Shown here one piece after another: positions 1-8,333 of a stretch of 64,000 nt of DNA. Made by a program: the position numbers and the translations under genes. Under the pieces are notes generated by a model. That model saw only the letters and a list, made by a program, of their open reading frames with translations. It did not search any database and was not told the DNA's origin. The stretch is from the NCBI GenBank assembly GCA_947085255.1, contig CAMTVQ010000001.1:1-64000 (forward strand), in the 5' to 3' direction. Numbering within the stretch: the stretch's first letter is position 1; each line of letters begins with the position of its first letter. The DNA is from CAMTVQ01 sp947085255. Its GTDB lineage: Bacteria > Bacteroidota > Bacteroidia > Sphingobacteriales > Sphingobacteriaceae.

Positions 1-1557
1 ATAGCCAATATATGGTTCCATTTCTAAAAATGCACGAGCAATATCTGTAGGAAAAGCATCCGATTTGTCTTCAATTCCGTCACCATCTGTATCAATTACT
101 GTTGGTACACCAAAGCCTTCGGTATTGTATTGGTTTTTAGGGATATATATACCCGAATTGCAATATTTTACGTTAGGGCCAAATCGATTACTGGTAGTAG
201 GAGGGGTTGCTCCATTACAAATATCTAATGTGCCTGTTACGCTACCTCCAGCTATATTTAAACTAGTACTTGCTACTTTAATTACTGCACCTGCACTCGT
301 AATTTTATAGTTTATACTGTTCATGGTAAATGTTTTGGTAGAAATCATGGATAAGTCACCCATGTTTACCGTTCCTCCATTACCTCTTAGTTCTGCACCA
401 ATACTGAGGTAGGATGCAGCTCCAAGATTTAATATAGCTGAGTTTTGAACAAAAGTACCTGTAACATATACTCCTCCATTATTGGTAAGCGAGCCTCCAT
501 TATTATTATACTGCCCTTTTACCGATAAGCGATTTGTATTAATTGTTTTGCCATTGCTAGCATAGTTGCCTGTAATAGTTGTTGATCCGCCATTGGTAAA
601 TATGGCATTACTGTTTACTGCAAAGTCGCCACCTACGGTTAGTGTGCCGTTATTTGTTAATTTATTATTGTTTTGTATGCTGCCTTTTACATCTAATATG
701 CCAGTATTTAAAAATTCTGCACTACTATTTACATTAAAAGCACCAGAGATATTGAGCGTACCATAATTGGTTATTAATCCATTTAGTGGTAGGCTACTGT
801 TTAAGTTAATTGTGCCATAATTAATAAAGCGATGATTGGCGTTGTTTGTAGGTAAAGCACCTGTGGTATATTGGCTCGATTCTGTTACAATTACTTCCGT
901 AATGCCACTTCCTTGATAGTTTATACTGCCTATTGTTACGTTGTTGCCACAAATGCGTACTGTTCCTGCACCTAAAAAGGTGAGAAATTTGGTATGCATA
1001 CTGCCGCTTAGGCATACAGTACCACCTATAGCAACCTTTATTTCTTCTTGGTTGGTAGTATAAGATACGGTACAGCCGCTGTTACAATCAGGTCCGGCAG
1101 CTGGTTTTCCGTAAAAAGTGTTTTTAGCAGGTTTTCCACCAGTTTCTAATACAGGTTCTGTGGTTATTTGTAGGTTTTGCGTGCCCTCTATTGTAGGTAC
1201 TTCTACAATGTTTCCAGTAGCGGGTATAAATACAAATAGTTTGGTTACTGAAGCGGGTACTTTTGCCTCAAATGTAAGCGAGCCATTTTTAGCAATATCG
1301 GTTTTAATATGGCTAAAATCTTGATCAAGTAGTTGTACTACTAATCCATCTGTATTGATGTTTTTTCCACTATTATCAGTCACGTTTACTTGTACAACAA
1401 GAGGCACAGCTGCTGTCCAGTCAAATTCTGTATTTACTTTTAGTTCGGTAAATTCGGTCGGTATAGTAGTGTCTTCTGGTAGTTTTTCGTATTTTTTCTT
1501 ACAAGCAGTAGTGCTTAGTACTAACCCGCTTACAAGTAATAGATAGAATTTGTTCAT
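1..1557 (-). CDS. LruC-domain lipoprotein with repetitive beta-rich region (3' end outside window)
   Basis: Starts at the ATG at 1557 and stays open through base 1 (519 codons), so the C-terminus is missing. It begins with a lipoprotein signal (MNKFYLLLVSGLVL...TTAC, lipid Cys near residue 20) and a charged KKKYEK segment. An Ig-like/carboxypeptidase-regulatory-like part follows, up to about residue 150. Residues about 210-430 are a long N/T/G-rich run of imperfect repeats (N-x-G-x-L-x-V-x-G type), as in right-handed beta-helices. Near the window edge is the signature D-T-D-G-D-G-I-E-D...P-T-D-I-A-R-A-F, which is the opening of LruC domains. LruC proteins are Bacteroidota and leptospiral surface proteins of unknown biochemical role. 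Inference: an outer-membrane or surface-exposed lipoprotein. No -7 promoter element was recognised upstream. Confidence 0.82.
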   Translation of the reverse strand, partial: MNKFYLLLVSGLVLSTTACKKKYEKLPEDTTIPTEFTELKVNTEFDWTAAVPLVVQVNVTDNSGKNINTDGLVVQLLDQDFSHIKTDIAKNGSLTFEAKVPASVTKLFVFIPATGNIVEVPTIEGTQNLQITTEPVLETGGKPAKNTFYGKPAAGPDCNSGCTVSYTTNQEEIKVAIGGTVCLSGSMHTKFLTFLGAGTVRICGNNVTIGSINYQGSGITEVIVTESSQYTTGALPTNNANHRFINYGTINLNSSLPLNGLITNYGTLNISGAFNVNSSAEFLNTGILDVKGSIQNNNKLTNNGTLTVGGDFAVNSNAIFTNGGSTTITGNYASNGKTINTNRLSVKGQYNNNGGSLTNNGGVYVTGTFVQNSAILNLGAASYLSIGAELRGNGGTVNMGDLSMISTKTFTMNSINYKITSAGAVIKVASTSLNIAGGSVTGTLDICNGATPPTTSNRFGPNVKYCNSGIYIPKNQYNTEGFGVPTVIDTDGDGIEDKSDAFPTDIARAFLEMEPYIGY

Positions 1558-1705
1558 GTTTTGTTTTTTTAACAATGGAAGTAACTTCTCGCACGTGTAG
1601 CTATAATCGCGCCATGTATATTAAGTTTCTTATTTACAGATGAGTATATATTTTTTGAGAAAGGTAAGAAATGTTATTTATCCCAAATCTGGAATTTATT
1701 CCAAA

Positions 1706-3064
1706 TTAGTTTTTCAATTCTCCCTCTTTTAACATTCTATAGATGGTCGATTTACCAATATCCAATAGCGCTGCTACTTTAAGTACATCTTGGTTATTTG
1801 TATCTAAGTAATGTTGTATCAGTAATTGTGTGTGTTGCTTTAGTGTGCAGTTGGTATGTATGCTAAAATCATTTTTAATAAACTGATTAAATGTAATATC
1901 CTCTTCTGTAATCACCTTATCATTACTCATTACTACGGCTAATTCAATAATTGCCTTGAGTTCACGAATATTACCTGGATAGCTGTAATTAAATAGCTTT
2001 TTTTGTGCGTCGTTGCTGAGTTGTTTTTTCTCTAACTTATTTTCTTCGCAAAATAAATCCATGTAATGTTTAGCAATCAGTAGAATGTCGTTTCCTCGTT
2101 CGCGTAGTGGAGGTAAACCTATGGGCATACCTAATAAACGGTAGTACAGATCTTCTCTAAATGTGCCCTTTTTTACTTCTTCGGCTAAGTTTTTTTGCGT
2201 AGCAATGATTAAGCGTACATCAATAGCGATGCTGTTATTAGCGCCCACACGGGTTATTTCCCGTTCTTGCAATACCCGCAGCAACTTTGCTTGCAGGTTG
2301 ATATCCAGTTCGGCGATTTCATCCAAAAAGAGGGTTCCTTTATTGGCTTCTTCAAATTTACCTATCCTGCGGGCCACAGCACCTGTAAAAGAGCCCTTTT
2401 CGTGACCAAACAATTCGCTTTCAAGTAACTCTTTAGGTATTGCTGCTACATTTATGGCAACAAAAGGTTGTTTGTTGCGTGTAGAGTTGTAATGTATAGA
2501 TTTTGCCACCAGTTCTTTACCCGTGCCCGTTTCGCCAGTTATTGATACACTAATATTGGTATTTACTGCTTTTTCTATCAATTGGTATACTTTTTTTATG
2601 CTCTCGCTCGAGCCGATAATGGCTTTATCGAAGGCGTATTTTTTACCAATTTCTTCTTTTAGGTGAGCAATTTCTATTTTAAGATCGGTGTTTTGGCGGA
2701 TGTTATTTATCGTATTCCAAATACGTTCTTTGGTGTCGTCGTCTTTTACAATATAGTCGTAAGCACCTTGCTTTAACAGGTTAATAGCTGTATTTACATC
2801 TTCCTGACCAGATATAATAACTATTGGAATTTCCGGATTGTAGGCCTTTATTTTTTTTAGAGCATCAACACCAGTCATATCGGGCAATGAATAATCTAAA
2901 GTAATTACCGCAGGTTGTTGGTGCAGGGCCGCAATGCAATCAGAAGCAGTACGAAAGTTTTTTACTTCGTAATCGGGGTTTAAGCTTAAGTGATGCGATA
3001 ATACTTGCGCATAAAACTCATCATCTTCTACAATAAATATCTTAAAGATGCCCGAGTTTTTCAT
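1706..3064 (-). CDS. Sigma-54-dependent response regulator (NtrC/AtoC family)
   Basis: A 452-residue transcription activator with the full three-domain layout. The receiver domain (1-125) has acidic pocket residues EDD at 13-15 and phospho-acceptor Asp57 in TLDYSLPD. The AAA+ domain (about 148-380) has Walker A GETGTGKE at 177-184, the sigma-54 contact loop GSFTGA at 224-229 (Ser replaces the usual Ala of GAFTGA) and Walker B TLFLDE at 244-249. The C-terminus (about 410-452) is a Fis-type helix-turn-helix. It would activate sigma-54 promoters after phosphorylation. No partner kinase lies next to it, so it is an orphan here. A TACTTTTG -7 element (3085-3092, minus strand) lies 20 nt upstream of the ATG. 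Confidence 0.95.
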   Translation of the reverse strand: MKNSGIFKIFIVEDDEFYAQVLSHHLSLNPDYEVKNFRTASDCIAALHQQPAVITLDYSLPDMTGVDALKKIKAYNPEIPIVIISGQEDVNTAINLLKQGAYDYIVKDDDTKERIWNTINNIRQNTDLKIEIAHLKEEIGKKYAFDKAIIGSSESIKKVYQLIEKAVNTNISVSITGETGTGKELVAKSIHYNSTRNKQPFVAINVAAIPKELLESELFGHEKGSFTGAVARRIGKFEEANKGTLFLDEIAELDINLQAKLLRVLQEREITRVGANNSIAIDVRLIIATQKNLAEEVKKGTFREDLYYRLLGMPIGLPPLRERGNDILLIAKHYMDLFCEENKLEKKQLSNDAQKKLFNYSYPGNIRELKAIIELAVVMSNDKVITEEDITFNQFIKNDFSIHTNCTLKQHTQLLIQHYLDTNNQDVLKVAALLDIGKSTIYRMLKEGELKN

Positions 3065-3142
3065 TTAAATTTTAAAATGCTTGACAAAAGTAAAAGATTG
3101 ATTGTACATTCTGTAAACATTTCGTTCCTTTGCACAAAATAA

Positions 3143-3216
3143 GTTCCCATAGCTCAGCTGGATAGAGCAACGGTTTTCTAAACCGTAGGTCTTTGGTTCG
3201 AATCCAAATGGGAACA
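3143..3216 (+). tRNA. tRNA-Arg (anticodon TCT)
   Basis: A 74-nt cloverleaf. The acceptor arms GTTCCCA (3143-3149) and TGGGAAC (3209-3215) pair fully, with discriminator A at 3216. The D-arm region is AGCTCAGCTGGATAGAGC. The anticodon stem ACGGT/ACCGT encloses the loop TTTCTAA, so the anticodon is TCT (reads AGA). The T arm contains GGTTCGAATCC. The 3' CCA is not encoded (ACAC follows). A strong palindromic terminator follows within 10 nt. Confidence 0.97.
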
Positions 3217-3221
3217 CACTT

Positions 3222-3253
3222 AAAGTGCCACTAATAGCTATTAGTGGCACTTT
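3222..3253. terminator. Perfect palindromic bidirectional terminator after tRNA-Arg
   Basis: Two 16-nt arms, AAAGTGCCACTAATAG (3222-3237) and its exact reverse complement (3238-3253), abut with no spacer. There are A/T runs on both sides. It sits between the tRNA (+) and the stop codon of the convergent barrel gene (-), so it can serve both transcripts. Confidence 0.85.
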
Positions 3254-3256
3254 TGT

Positions 3257-3772
3257 TTAAAACCTTACGCTAACACCAAAATCGATATAGTCGGCTTGAG
3301 TACGGTGTGCACGCATGATAAATCCTGCAGTTAAATTTTTAGTAATGAGGTACCTAAACCCAATTTTGGTGTAGTATTGTATCATGTCGTTCGGAGAATT
3401 CTTGTTCCAAACACTGGCAAAGTAGATATACCTGCCTACGCCATTGGTGAAAATGATGCGATTTAGTTTAAAATCACTACCTATTACAGCGCCGTATGCC
3501 CATGGCTCTGCCGACCAGCTTTTGAGCAAGTTTTCATTTGTTTTATCAAAGTACAAGGCATCTGCTGCTACTTTTAAATCAACTACCGCATTAATGCGCA
3601 GGTTGTATCCTGCAGTAATGGTAGCTCTTCCAACACCTCTTAGGCTATTGATAATACCTCTTCTGCCTCCGCCTGCACTTATTTCAAACGTGCTGCGATT
3701 TAGGTGCTGCGCTTGCATGCTGTTGCAATATATTACAAGTATGCCGACTAAAAAACATAACTTCTTCATCAT
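3257..3772 (-). CDS. Small outer-membrane beta-barrel protein, acyloxyacyl hydrolase-associated
   Basis: 171 residues with a signal peptide (MMKKLCFLVGILVIYCNSMQAQ) and alternating aromatic/hydrophobic beta strands, ending in ...FGVSVRF with the terminal Phe typical of BAM substrates. It has no HxSNG motif. It overlaps the upstream deacylase-like gene by 4 nt (ATGA), so the two are translationally coupled. From memory, some Bacteroidota acyloxyacyl hydrolase-family proteins are about 370 residues long with a second barrel-like half. This gene may correspond to that half as a separate polypeptide, which is inference. Function is unknown beyond being an outer-membrane barrel. Confidence 0.6.
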   Translation of the reverse strand: MMKKLCFLVGILVIYCNSMQAQHLNRSTFEISAGGGRRGIINSLRGVGRATITAGYNLRINAVVDLKVAADALYFDKTNENLLKSWSAEPWAYGAVIGSDFKLNRIIFTNGVGRYIYFASVWNKNSPNDMIQYYTKIGFRYLITKNLTAGFIMRAHRTQADYIDFGVSVRF

Positions 3773-4428
3773 TTATTTTTTTGAGGTACCAGCCAGCATA
3801 CACCTACTTTGCCGCATAGTGCATTTACCCCTGCATTTGGAACGGTAAACCCTCCATTAGAAAAATGTATGCCATTAAATCCAGCTGTGGCAGCCCAATT
3901 GGTACTTATTTTTTGTTGTAGCAGTACTTCAAAGCGTATGGTGTAATTGATGTGGCTGCCTATAAAACGGTTTTGTTTATCGTCGAAATACGTACGGGTA
4001 AGGTAGCTAATTCCAAAACCTGGTAAAAAGTAGGCGTGAAACTGTTTTTTTATCTGAAAGAGTTGTATCTGCGCACTGCTAATTAAACCGTAATGTTGCC
4101 CTAATCCGTTTGGAATATAGTTGGATAGAAAGTTAGTTGGATTAGGGTCGTAGAAGCCACGAAGTTGACTCAAATCGAGTGCAATAAATGCAAACTGCAG
4201 GTACTTGGCATTAAAAAAACGTACCCATTTCCCATCACTGCTATCTAATTGTTTGCCATACGAAATATCTACACCGTAAATAGGATCGTGTATTAGGCTA
4301 TCGTTATCTTCGGGTATTAAGTGCGCACCATAGGTGGGCTGCACCGACCAGTAGTGTGTTTTTTGTGCATATGAAGTACTTCCTATTAGTATAAAAAAGC
4401 AGAAGAGAAGCGTTTTTACCAGCTGCAT
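3769..4428 (-). CDS. Lipid A deacylase / acyloxyacyl hydrolase (PagL-like) family protein
   Basis: 219 residues with an N-terminal signal peptide ending SYAQ. The C-terminal part carries H188-F-S190-N-G followed by P-N-A-G-V-N202, matching the PagL-type His-x-Ser motif and the P-N-x-G-x-(E) segment 12 residues after the Ser. In PagL that last position is the catalytic Glu. Here it is Asn202. PagL-family enzymes remove the 3-O-acyl chain of lipid A in the outer membrane. The gene starts 1 nt before the purM stop codon region and overlaps the next barrel gene by 4 nt, so all three probably share one transcript. Activity is uncertain because of the Asn. Confidence 0.72.
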   Translation of the reverse strand: MQLVKTLLFCFFILIGSTSYAQKTHYWSVQPTYGAHLIPEDNDSLIHDPIYGVDISYGKQLDSSDGKWVRFFNAKYLQFAFIALDLSQLRGFYDPNPTNFLSNYIPNGLGQHYGLISSAQIQLFQIKKQFHAYFLPGFGISYLTRTYFDDKQNRFIGSHINYTIRFEVLLQQKISTNWAATAGFNGIHFSNGGFTVPNAGVNALCGKVGVCWLVPQKNK

Positions 4429-4429
4429 A

Positions 4430-5608
4430 TTAGTAACTAAAAGTTCCGTTTGGTGTAGTAATAGTCACCTTTTTTGAAGGAGCATCTGTTACTCGACCAA
4501 TCACTTGAGCTTCAATACCAAATGATTGAGATATAGAAATAATAGCTGCTGCTGTTTTTTCATCGGTATAAATTTCCATACGGTGTCCCATATTAAATAC
4601 CTTGTACATTTCGTGCCAATCTGTTTGCGATTGTTCTTGTATTAAATTAAATAATGGAGGGATTGGCAATAAATTATCTTTAATGATGTGCACATTATCT
4701 ACAAAGTGTAATACTTTAGTTTGTGCACCACCGCTGCAATGCACCATGCCATCAATTTGTAAGCGGTGTTGGTTCAAAATCTCTTTTATAACCGGAGCGT
4801 AGGTGCGAGTAGGAGAGAGTACCAACTTGCCTATAGTAGTAGTTCCAAAATTTGGAATATCTATGGTATCGGTTAGTTTTTTGTTACCCGAAAATACTAA
4901 ATCGTATGGTACAGCAGGATCAAAACTTTCGCTGTATTTCTCAGCAATATATTTACCAAATATATCATGACGGGCAGAGGTTAGTCCGTTGCTGCCCATT
5001 CCTCCATTGTATTCCTTTTCGTAAATAGCCTTGCCGTACGAGGCTAATCCTACAATAACATTACCAGCCTTTATGCTTTTATTATCAATTACGTCGCTGC
5101 GCTTCATGCGGCAGGTTACAGTGCTATCAACAATAAGGGTGCGTACCAAATCACCGACATCGGCAGTTTCGCCACCTGTAGAGAAAATGCCCATGCCATA
5201 GCTGCGCAACTCTTCTAATATTTCTTCGGTACCGTTTATAATGGCAGCAATTACTTCACCGGGGATTAAATTTTTATTGCGTCCTATTGTAGACGATAAT
5301 AGAATATTATCGGTAGCACCTACACACAACAAATCATCTGTGTTCATTACTACGGCATCTTGAGCAATGCCTTTCCATACCGATAGATCACCAGTTTCTT
5401 TCCAATACACATATGCTAACGATGATTTAGTACCTGCGCCATCAGCGTGCATAATATTACAGAAGGCTTCATCTCCGCCTAATAAATCAGGTATTATCTT
5501 GCAAAAAGCTTTTGGGTAAAGTCCTTTATCTATCTTTTCGATAGCCTGATGCACATCTTCTTTGCCTGCAGAAACGCCTCGTTGTGTATAGCGAAAATTT
5601 GTATCCAT
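4430..5608 (-). CDS. purM: Phosphoribosylformylglycinamidine cyclo-ligase (AIR synthase)
   Basis: A 392-residue PurM of the longer Bacteroidota type. It converts FGAM plus ATP to AIR in purine synthesis. Recognisable segments are RYTQRGVSAGKEDVHQAI at the N-terminus, HADGAGTKSSLAYVYWKETG, the nucleotide-binding stretch with MNTDDLLCVGA, and the GGETADVGDLV loop. The AIRS C-terminal domain has HCSGGAQTK. The ATG at 5608 lies 4 nt downstream of GATATTTG, a one-mismatch -7 element, so the mRNA is probably almost leaderless. It heads an operon with the two downstream outer-membrane barrel genes, an unusual pairing of purine synthesis with envelope genes. Confidence 0.97.
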   Translation of the reverse strand: MDTNFRYTQRGVSAGKEDVHQAIEKIDKGLYPKAFCKIIPDLLGGDEAFCNIMHADGAGTKSSLAYVYWKETGDLSVWKGIAQDAVVMNTDDLLCVGATDNILLSSTIGRNKNLIPGEVIAAIINGTEEILEELRSYGMGIFSTGGETADVGDLVRTLIVDSTVTCRMKRSDVIDNKSIKAGNVIVGLASYGKAIYEKEYNGGMGSNGLTSARHDIFGKYIAEKYSESFDPAVPYDLVFSGNKKLTDTIDIPNFGTTTIGKLVLSPTRTYAPVIKEILNQHRLQIDGMVHCSGGAQTKVLHFVDNVHIIKDNLLPIPPLFNLIQEQSQTDWHEMYKVFNMGHRMEIYTDEKTAAAIISISQSFGIEAQVIGRVTDAPSKKVTITTPNGTFSY

Positions 5609-5759
5609 GGGGCAAATATCAATAATTTCACCTATTATTTTAGGCTATTTAAACAAGTTTTATACAAACAGTGTCCTTAAATGAGCAAGATTATAGTTCC
5701 TTTTTCTTTTCTAAAAAAATAAGTAGTATTGCGTAAACCAAATTAAATATATAAAAATT

Positions 5760-6185
5760 ATGAACACAAAAAATGTAGTAATTGGCGCTCTGGTAGCTGG
5801 AGTTTCCTTGTTTATTTCAGGATTTCTGGTGTATGGTATCGCTTTAGAAGGATTTATGGAACAAAATTGCAATCAACCAAATGCACGTCCTATGGAAGAA
5901 ATGGTGTGGTGGGCATTAATGGTTTCTAATTTAATTTCGGGCGTATTAATAGCTACAATTTTTGATTGGGTGGGTAATGTAACCGTTTCTTCTGGTGCAA
6001 AAATGGCTGGTTTGCTAGGCGTACTTATTGCATTAGCCTTTGATTTAATGATGCATGCTATGTCTACCATGTACAGTAGCTTTACGGTGATTATTGTTGA
6101 TTCATTAGCATACGGATTTATGTTTGCTATTGCTGGTATGCTTGTTGCATTAACAACGAGTAAATTAGGTAACTCTAAAGCATAA
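5760..6185 (+). CDS. Small four-helix integral membrane protein of unknown function
   Basis: 141 residues with four predicted transmembrane helices at about 5-28, 50-70, 80-102 and 108-132. The first periplasmic loop is short and contains ENCNQPNARPMEEMVWW. The overall layout resembles small DUF1761-like membrane proteins, but I cannot assign a family. It stands alone: divergent from purM, and followed by a very strong palindromic terminator. No catalytic residues are evident. Confidence 0.8.
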   Translation: MNTKNVVIGALVAGVSLFISGFLVYGIALEGFMEQNCNQPNARPMEEMVWWALMVSNLISGVLIATIFDWVGNVTVSSGAKMAGLLGVLIALAFDLMMHAMSTMYSSFTVIIVDSLAYGFMFAIAGMLVALTTSKLGNSKA

Positions 6186-6193
6186 TCAGTTTA

Positions 6194-6245
6194 TAATTGC
6201 ATAAAAAAGAGGGACTCCATGGAGTCCCTCTTTTTTATGCAATTA
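6194..6245. terminator. 52-bp perfect palindrome, bidirectional terminator
   Basis: The 26-nt left arm (6194-6219) and right arm (6220-6245) are exact reverse complements. The core is GAGGGACTCCA/TGGAGTCCCTC flanked by A6 and T6. It lies between the convergent membrane protein (+) and PhoD (-) genes and should terminate both. Confidence 0.9.
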
Positions 6246-6273
6246 ACTTTCTAACTGTTTGATTAGAATAAAA

Positions 6274-8253
6274 TTACTTGTTTACTACAAAACGTTTAGC
6301 AGAAATACCTTCTGGTGTAACCAACTGGATGATATAAGTTCCGTTAGCCATTTTGCTTACATCAATAGGTAGGCTGTGTACACCACCATCAAAGGTTTGC
6401 TCAGTAAGTTTGGCAACTAATTTACCCGTTACATCAATAATAGTAGCTTGTATATTTGCTTTAGGTTGGTTTACAATTATTTGTAAAATGGCAGACTGGC
6501 TTACCGGATTAGGATACATACCCAACACAATAAGGTTGTTGGTAGCATTTCCATTGTTTTTTACCGAACTAGTACGTTCTGGAAAAGGAGCTAAATCAGG
6601 AGCGTTTTCTTTTCCTGGCGCAGCTGCATCTTCTGTAGTGATATGGTTTTCTCCATCAGCAGTAGAAAATCCAGCTTCGCGTTCTTGATCCATAGATGAG
6701 GCATCTATTGGCGTAAGATAAAAATCGCATTGTGTTTTAGCGGTAGTAAAATCAATTACAGAGTAACCATGTTTAAATAAATCGTTCCACTTAATATGTG
6801 GGTTGGTAGCCATAATACCTGTACGAACTAATAGTTCAGCATTGTCATCACTTGTAGCAAGATCTAAATTGCTTGTAGTAACACTGTTGGTTACAAATTC
6901 TACAGCCATTGAACCTTCGCCTGTTAATGGATTGTATACTGATGGATTGTATGGGTCGCGAGTAATATCTGCTGCCCAAGTAGAGTGAATATCACCAGTA
7001 AGCACAACCACATTGTCGATATTGTTGTTCTCAATGATATCAAATATGCGTTTACGTTCTGCTATATAACCATCCCAAGCATCAGAGTTAAATGCTACAC
7101 CATTTTCATTTATAGCCATATTAATCAAATCAGGAGCACCTGGCAACATATCTAAAAGTGGTTTTCCTACAATGTTCCATTGCATAAACATTACTTGCTG
7201 ACCAAGTACTTTCCATTTAGCGGTAGATGTTTTTAACGCATTTTCTAAGAAGGCTAATTGTTCTGGTCCAATTAATTTACGAGCAGGATCGTTTGCTTCT
7301 CCATCAGCTGCTTGAGCTAATTGTAAGTCGCGATCGTAAATGCGAGTATCCAACATAATTAGGTCTACCAAGTTGCCGTATTTAATGGTACGGAAAATTT
7401 TACCCGGTTGTGTTACGTCCATTAAGCGAGTAGGCATCCATTCATCATATGCTTTTGCAGAGAAAGATTTACGCAGATTCCAAACACCTTCTACACCTTC
7501 AGTATGGTTTTCTGCACCGTCGCGGTACGAGTTGTTTGTGCTTTCGTGATCATCCCACACCACAATCCAAGGGTGTTGTTGATGAGCAGCTTGCAAATCA
7601 GGATCAAGTTTGGTAAACGAGTGACGTATACGATAATCAGCTAATTGGATAGTTTCGTTTGCTGGTTCGTATTTTCTACCGCCAGTACCTTCTGTAGCTA
7701 CGTATTCGTATTGGTAATCACCTAAATGCAACACAGCATCAAGGTCTTTCATCTGAGCAATTTGCTTGTAGCTATTAAAAAAGCCATTCTCAAAATCAGA
7801 GCATGATACTACAGCAAAACGTAATTGCTCAGCATTGTTAGTTGGCGTAGTACGTGTACGACCAATAATAGAGTTTTTACCAAAAGCATTAAATTGGTAG
7901 TAATAAGTAGTACCAGGTTGTAAGTTGGTAGCATCTACTTTTACGGTATAATCACGACCAGTATCAGTTAAAAACAAACCTGAATTTACCAATTGCGTCA
8001 TGTTGATGTCTTTAGCGATTTTCCAAGATACCATGATGGCTGCATCGTTTTCAGTTTCAGGCGTTACGCGTGTCCATAAAATTACGGCATTACTCAAAGG
8101 GTCGCCAGATGCTACACCGTGGTAGAATGGAGCTAATAAAGGATCAACTAATTGACCGGTTTCTTTATTAAAACGCGAATAATTTTTGTTGATTTGAGCA
8201 AAGCTAGCAGTTGCTACCAGTGTCAAAATGGCTAATGTGTACAGTCTTTTCAT
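6274..8253 (-). CDS. PhoD-like alkaline phosphatase with T9SS sorting domain
   Basis: 659 residues. Signal peptide ...VATASFAQ, then a PhoD N-terminal domain (GVASGDPLSNAVILWTRVTP), then the metallophosphoesterase core with VVSCSDFENGFFNSY, LHLGDYQYEY, WDDHEST and TGDIHSTW as metal-binding motifs. The last ~85 residues (MYPNPVSQSAILQI ... GTYIIQLVTPEGISAKRFVV) form a type A T9SS C-terminal sorting domain. The enzyme is therefore expected to be exported across the outer membrane and anchored or released as a phosphodiesterase/phosphatase for phosphate scavenging. A TACTTTTG -7 element lies 17 nt upstream of the ATG. Confidence 0.93.
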   Translation of the reverse strand: MKRLYTLAILTLVATASFAQINKNYSRFNKETGQLVDPLLAPFYHGVASGDPLSNAVILWTRVTPETENDAAIMVSWKIAKDINMTQLVNSGLFLTDTGRDYTVKVDATNLQPGTTYYYQFNAFGKNSIIGRTRTTPTNNAEQLRFAVVSCSDFENGFFNSYKQIAQMKDLDAVLHLGDYQYEYVATEGTGGRKYEPANETIQLADYRIRHSFTKLDPDLQAAHQQHPWIVVWDDHESTNNSYRDGAENHTEGVEGVWNLRKSFSAKAYDEWMPTRLMDVTQPGKIFRTIKYGNLVDLIMLDTRIYDRDLQLAQAADGEANDPARKLIGPEQLAFLENALKTSTAKWKVLGQQVMFMQWNIVGKPLLDMLPGAPDLINMAINENGVAFNSDAWDGYIAERKRIFDIIENNNIDNVVVLTGDIHSTWAADITRDPYNPSVYNPLTGEGSMAVEFVTNSVTTSNLDLATSDDNAELLVRTGIMATNPHIKWNDLFKHGYSVIDFTTAKTQCDFYLTPIDASSMDQEREAGFSTADGENHITTEDAAAPGKENAPDLAPFPERTSSVKNNGNATNNLIVLGMYPNPVSQSAILQIIVNQPKANIQATIIDVTGKLVAKLTEQTFDGGVHSLPIDVSKMANGTYIIQLVTPEGISAKRFVVNK

Positions 8254-8333
8254 TTGTTTAAAAATTTAAACAAAAGTACCTCTTAGCTATTTTTTGTAGT
8301 TAAAGCGGGGGTTATTATTGCGTTAAGTTACTG

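Noticed and set aside
3065..3250. A 61-codon open frame on the minus strand across the tRNA-Arg gene
   Set aside because: It is the antisense of a tRNA and its terminator; no protein-like features.
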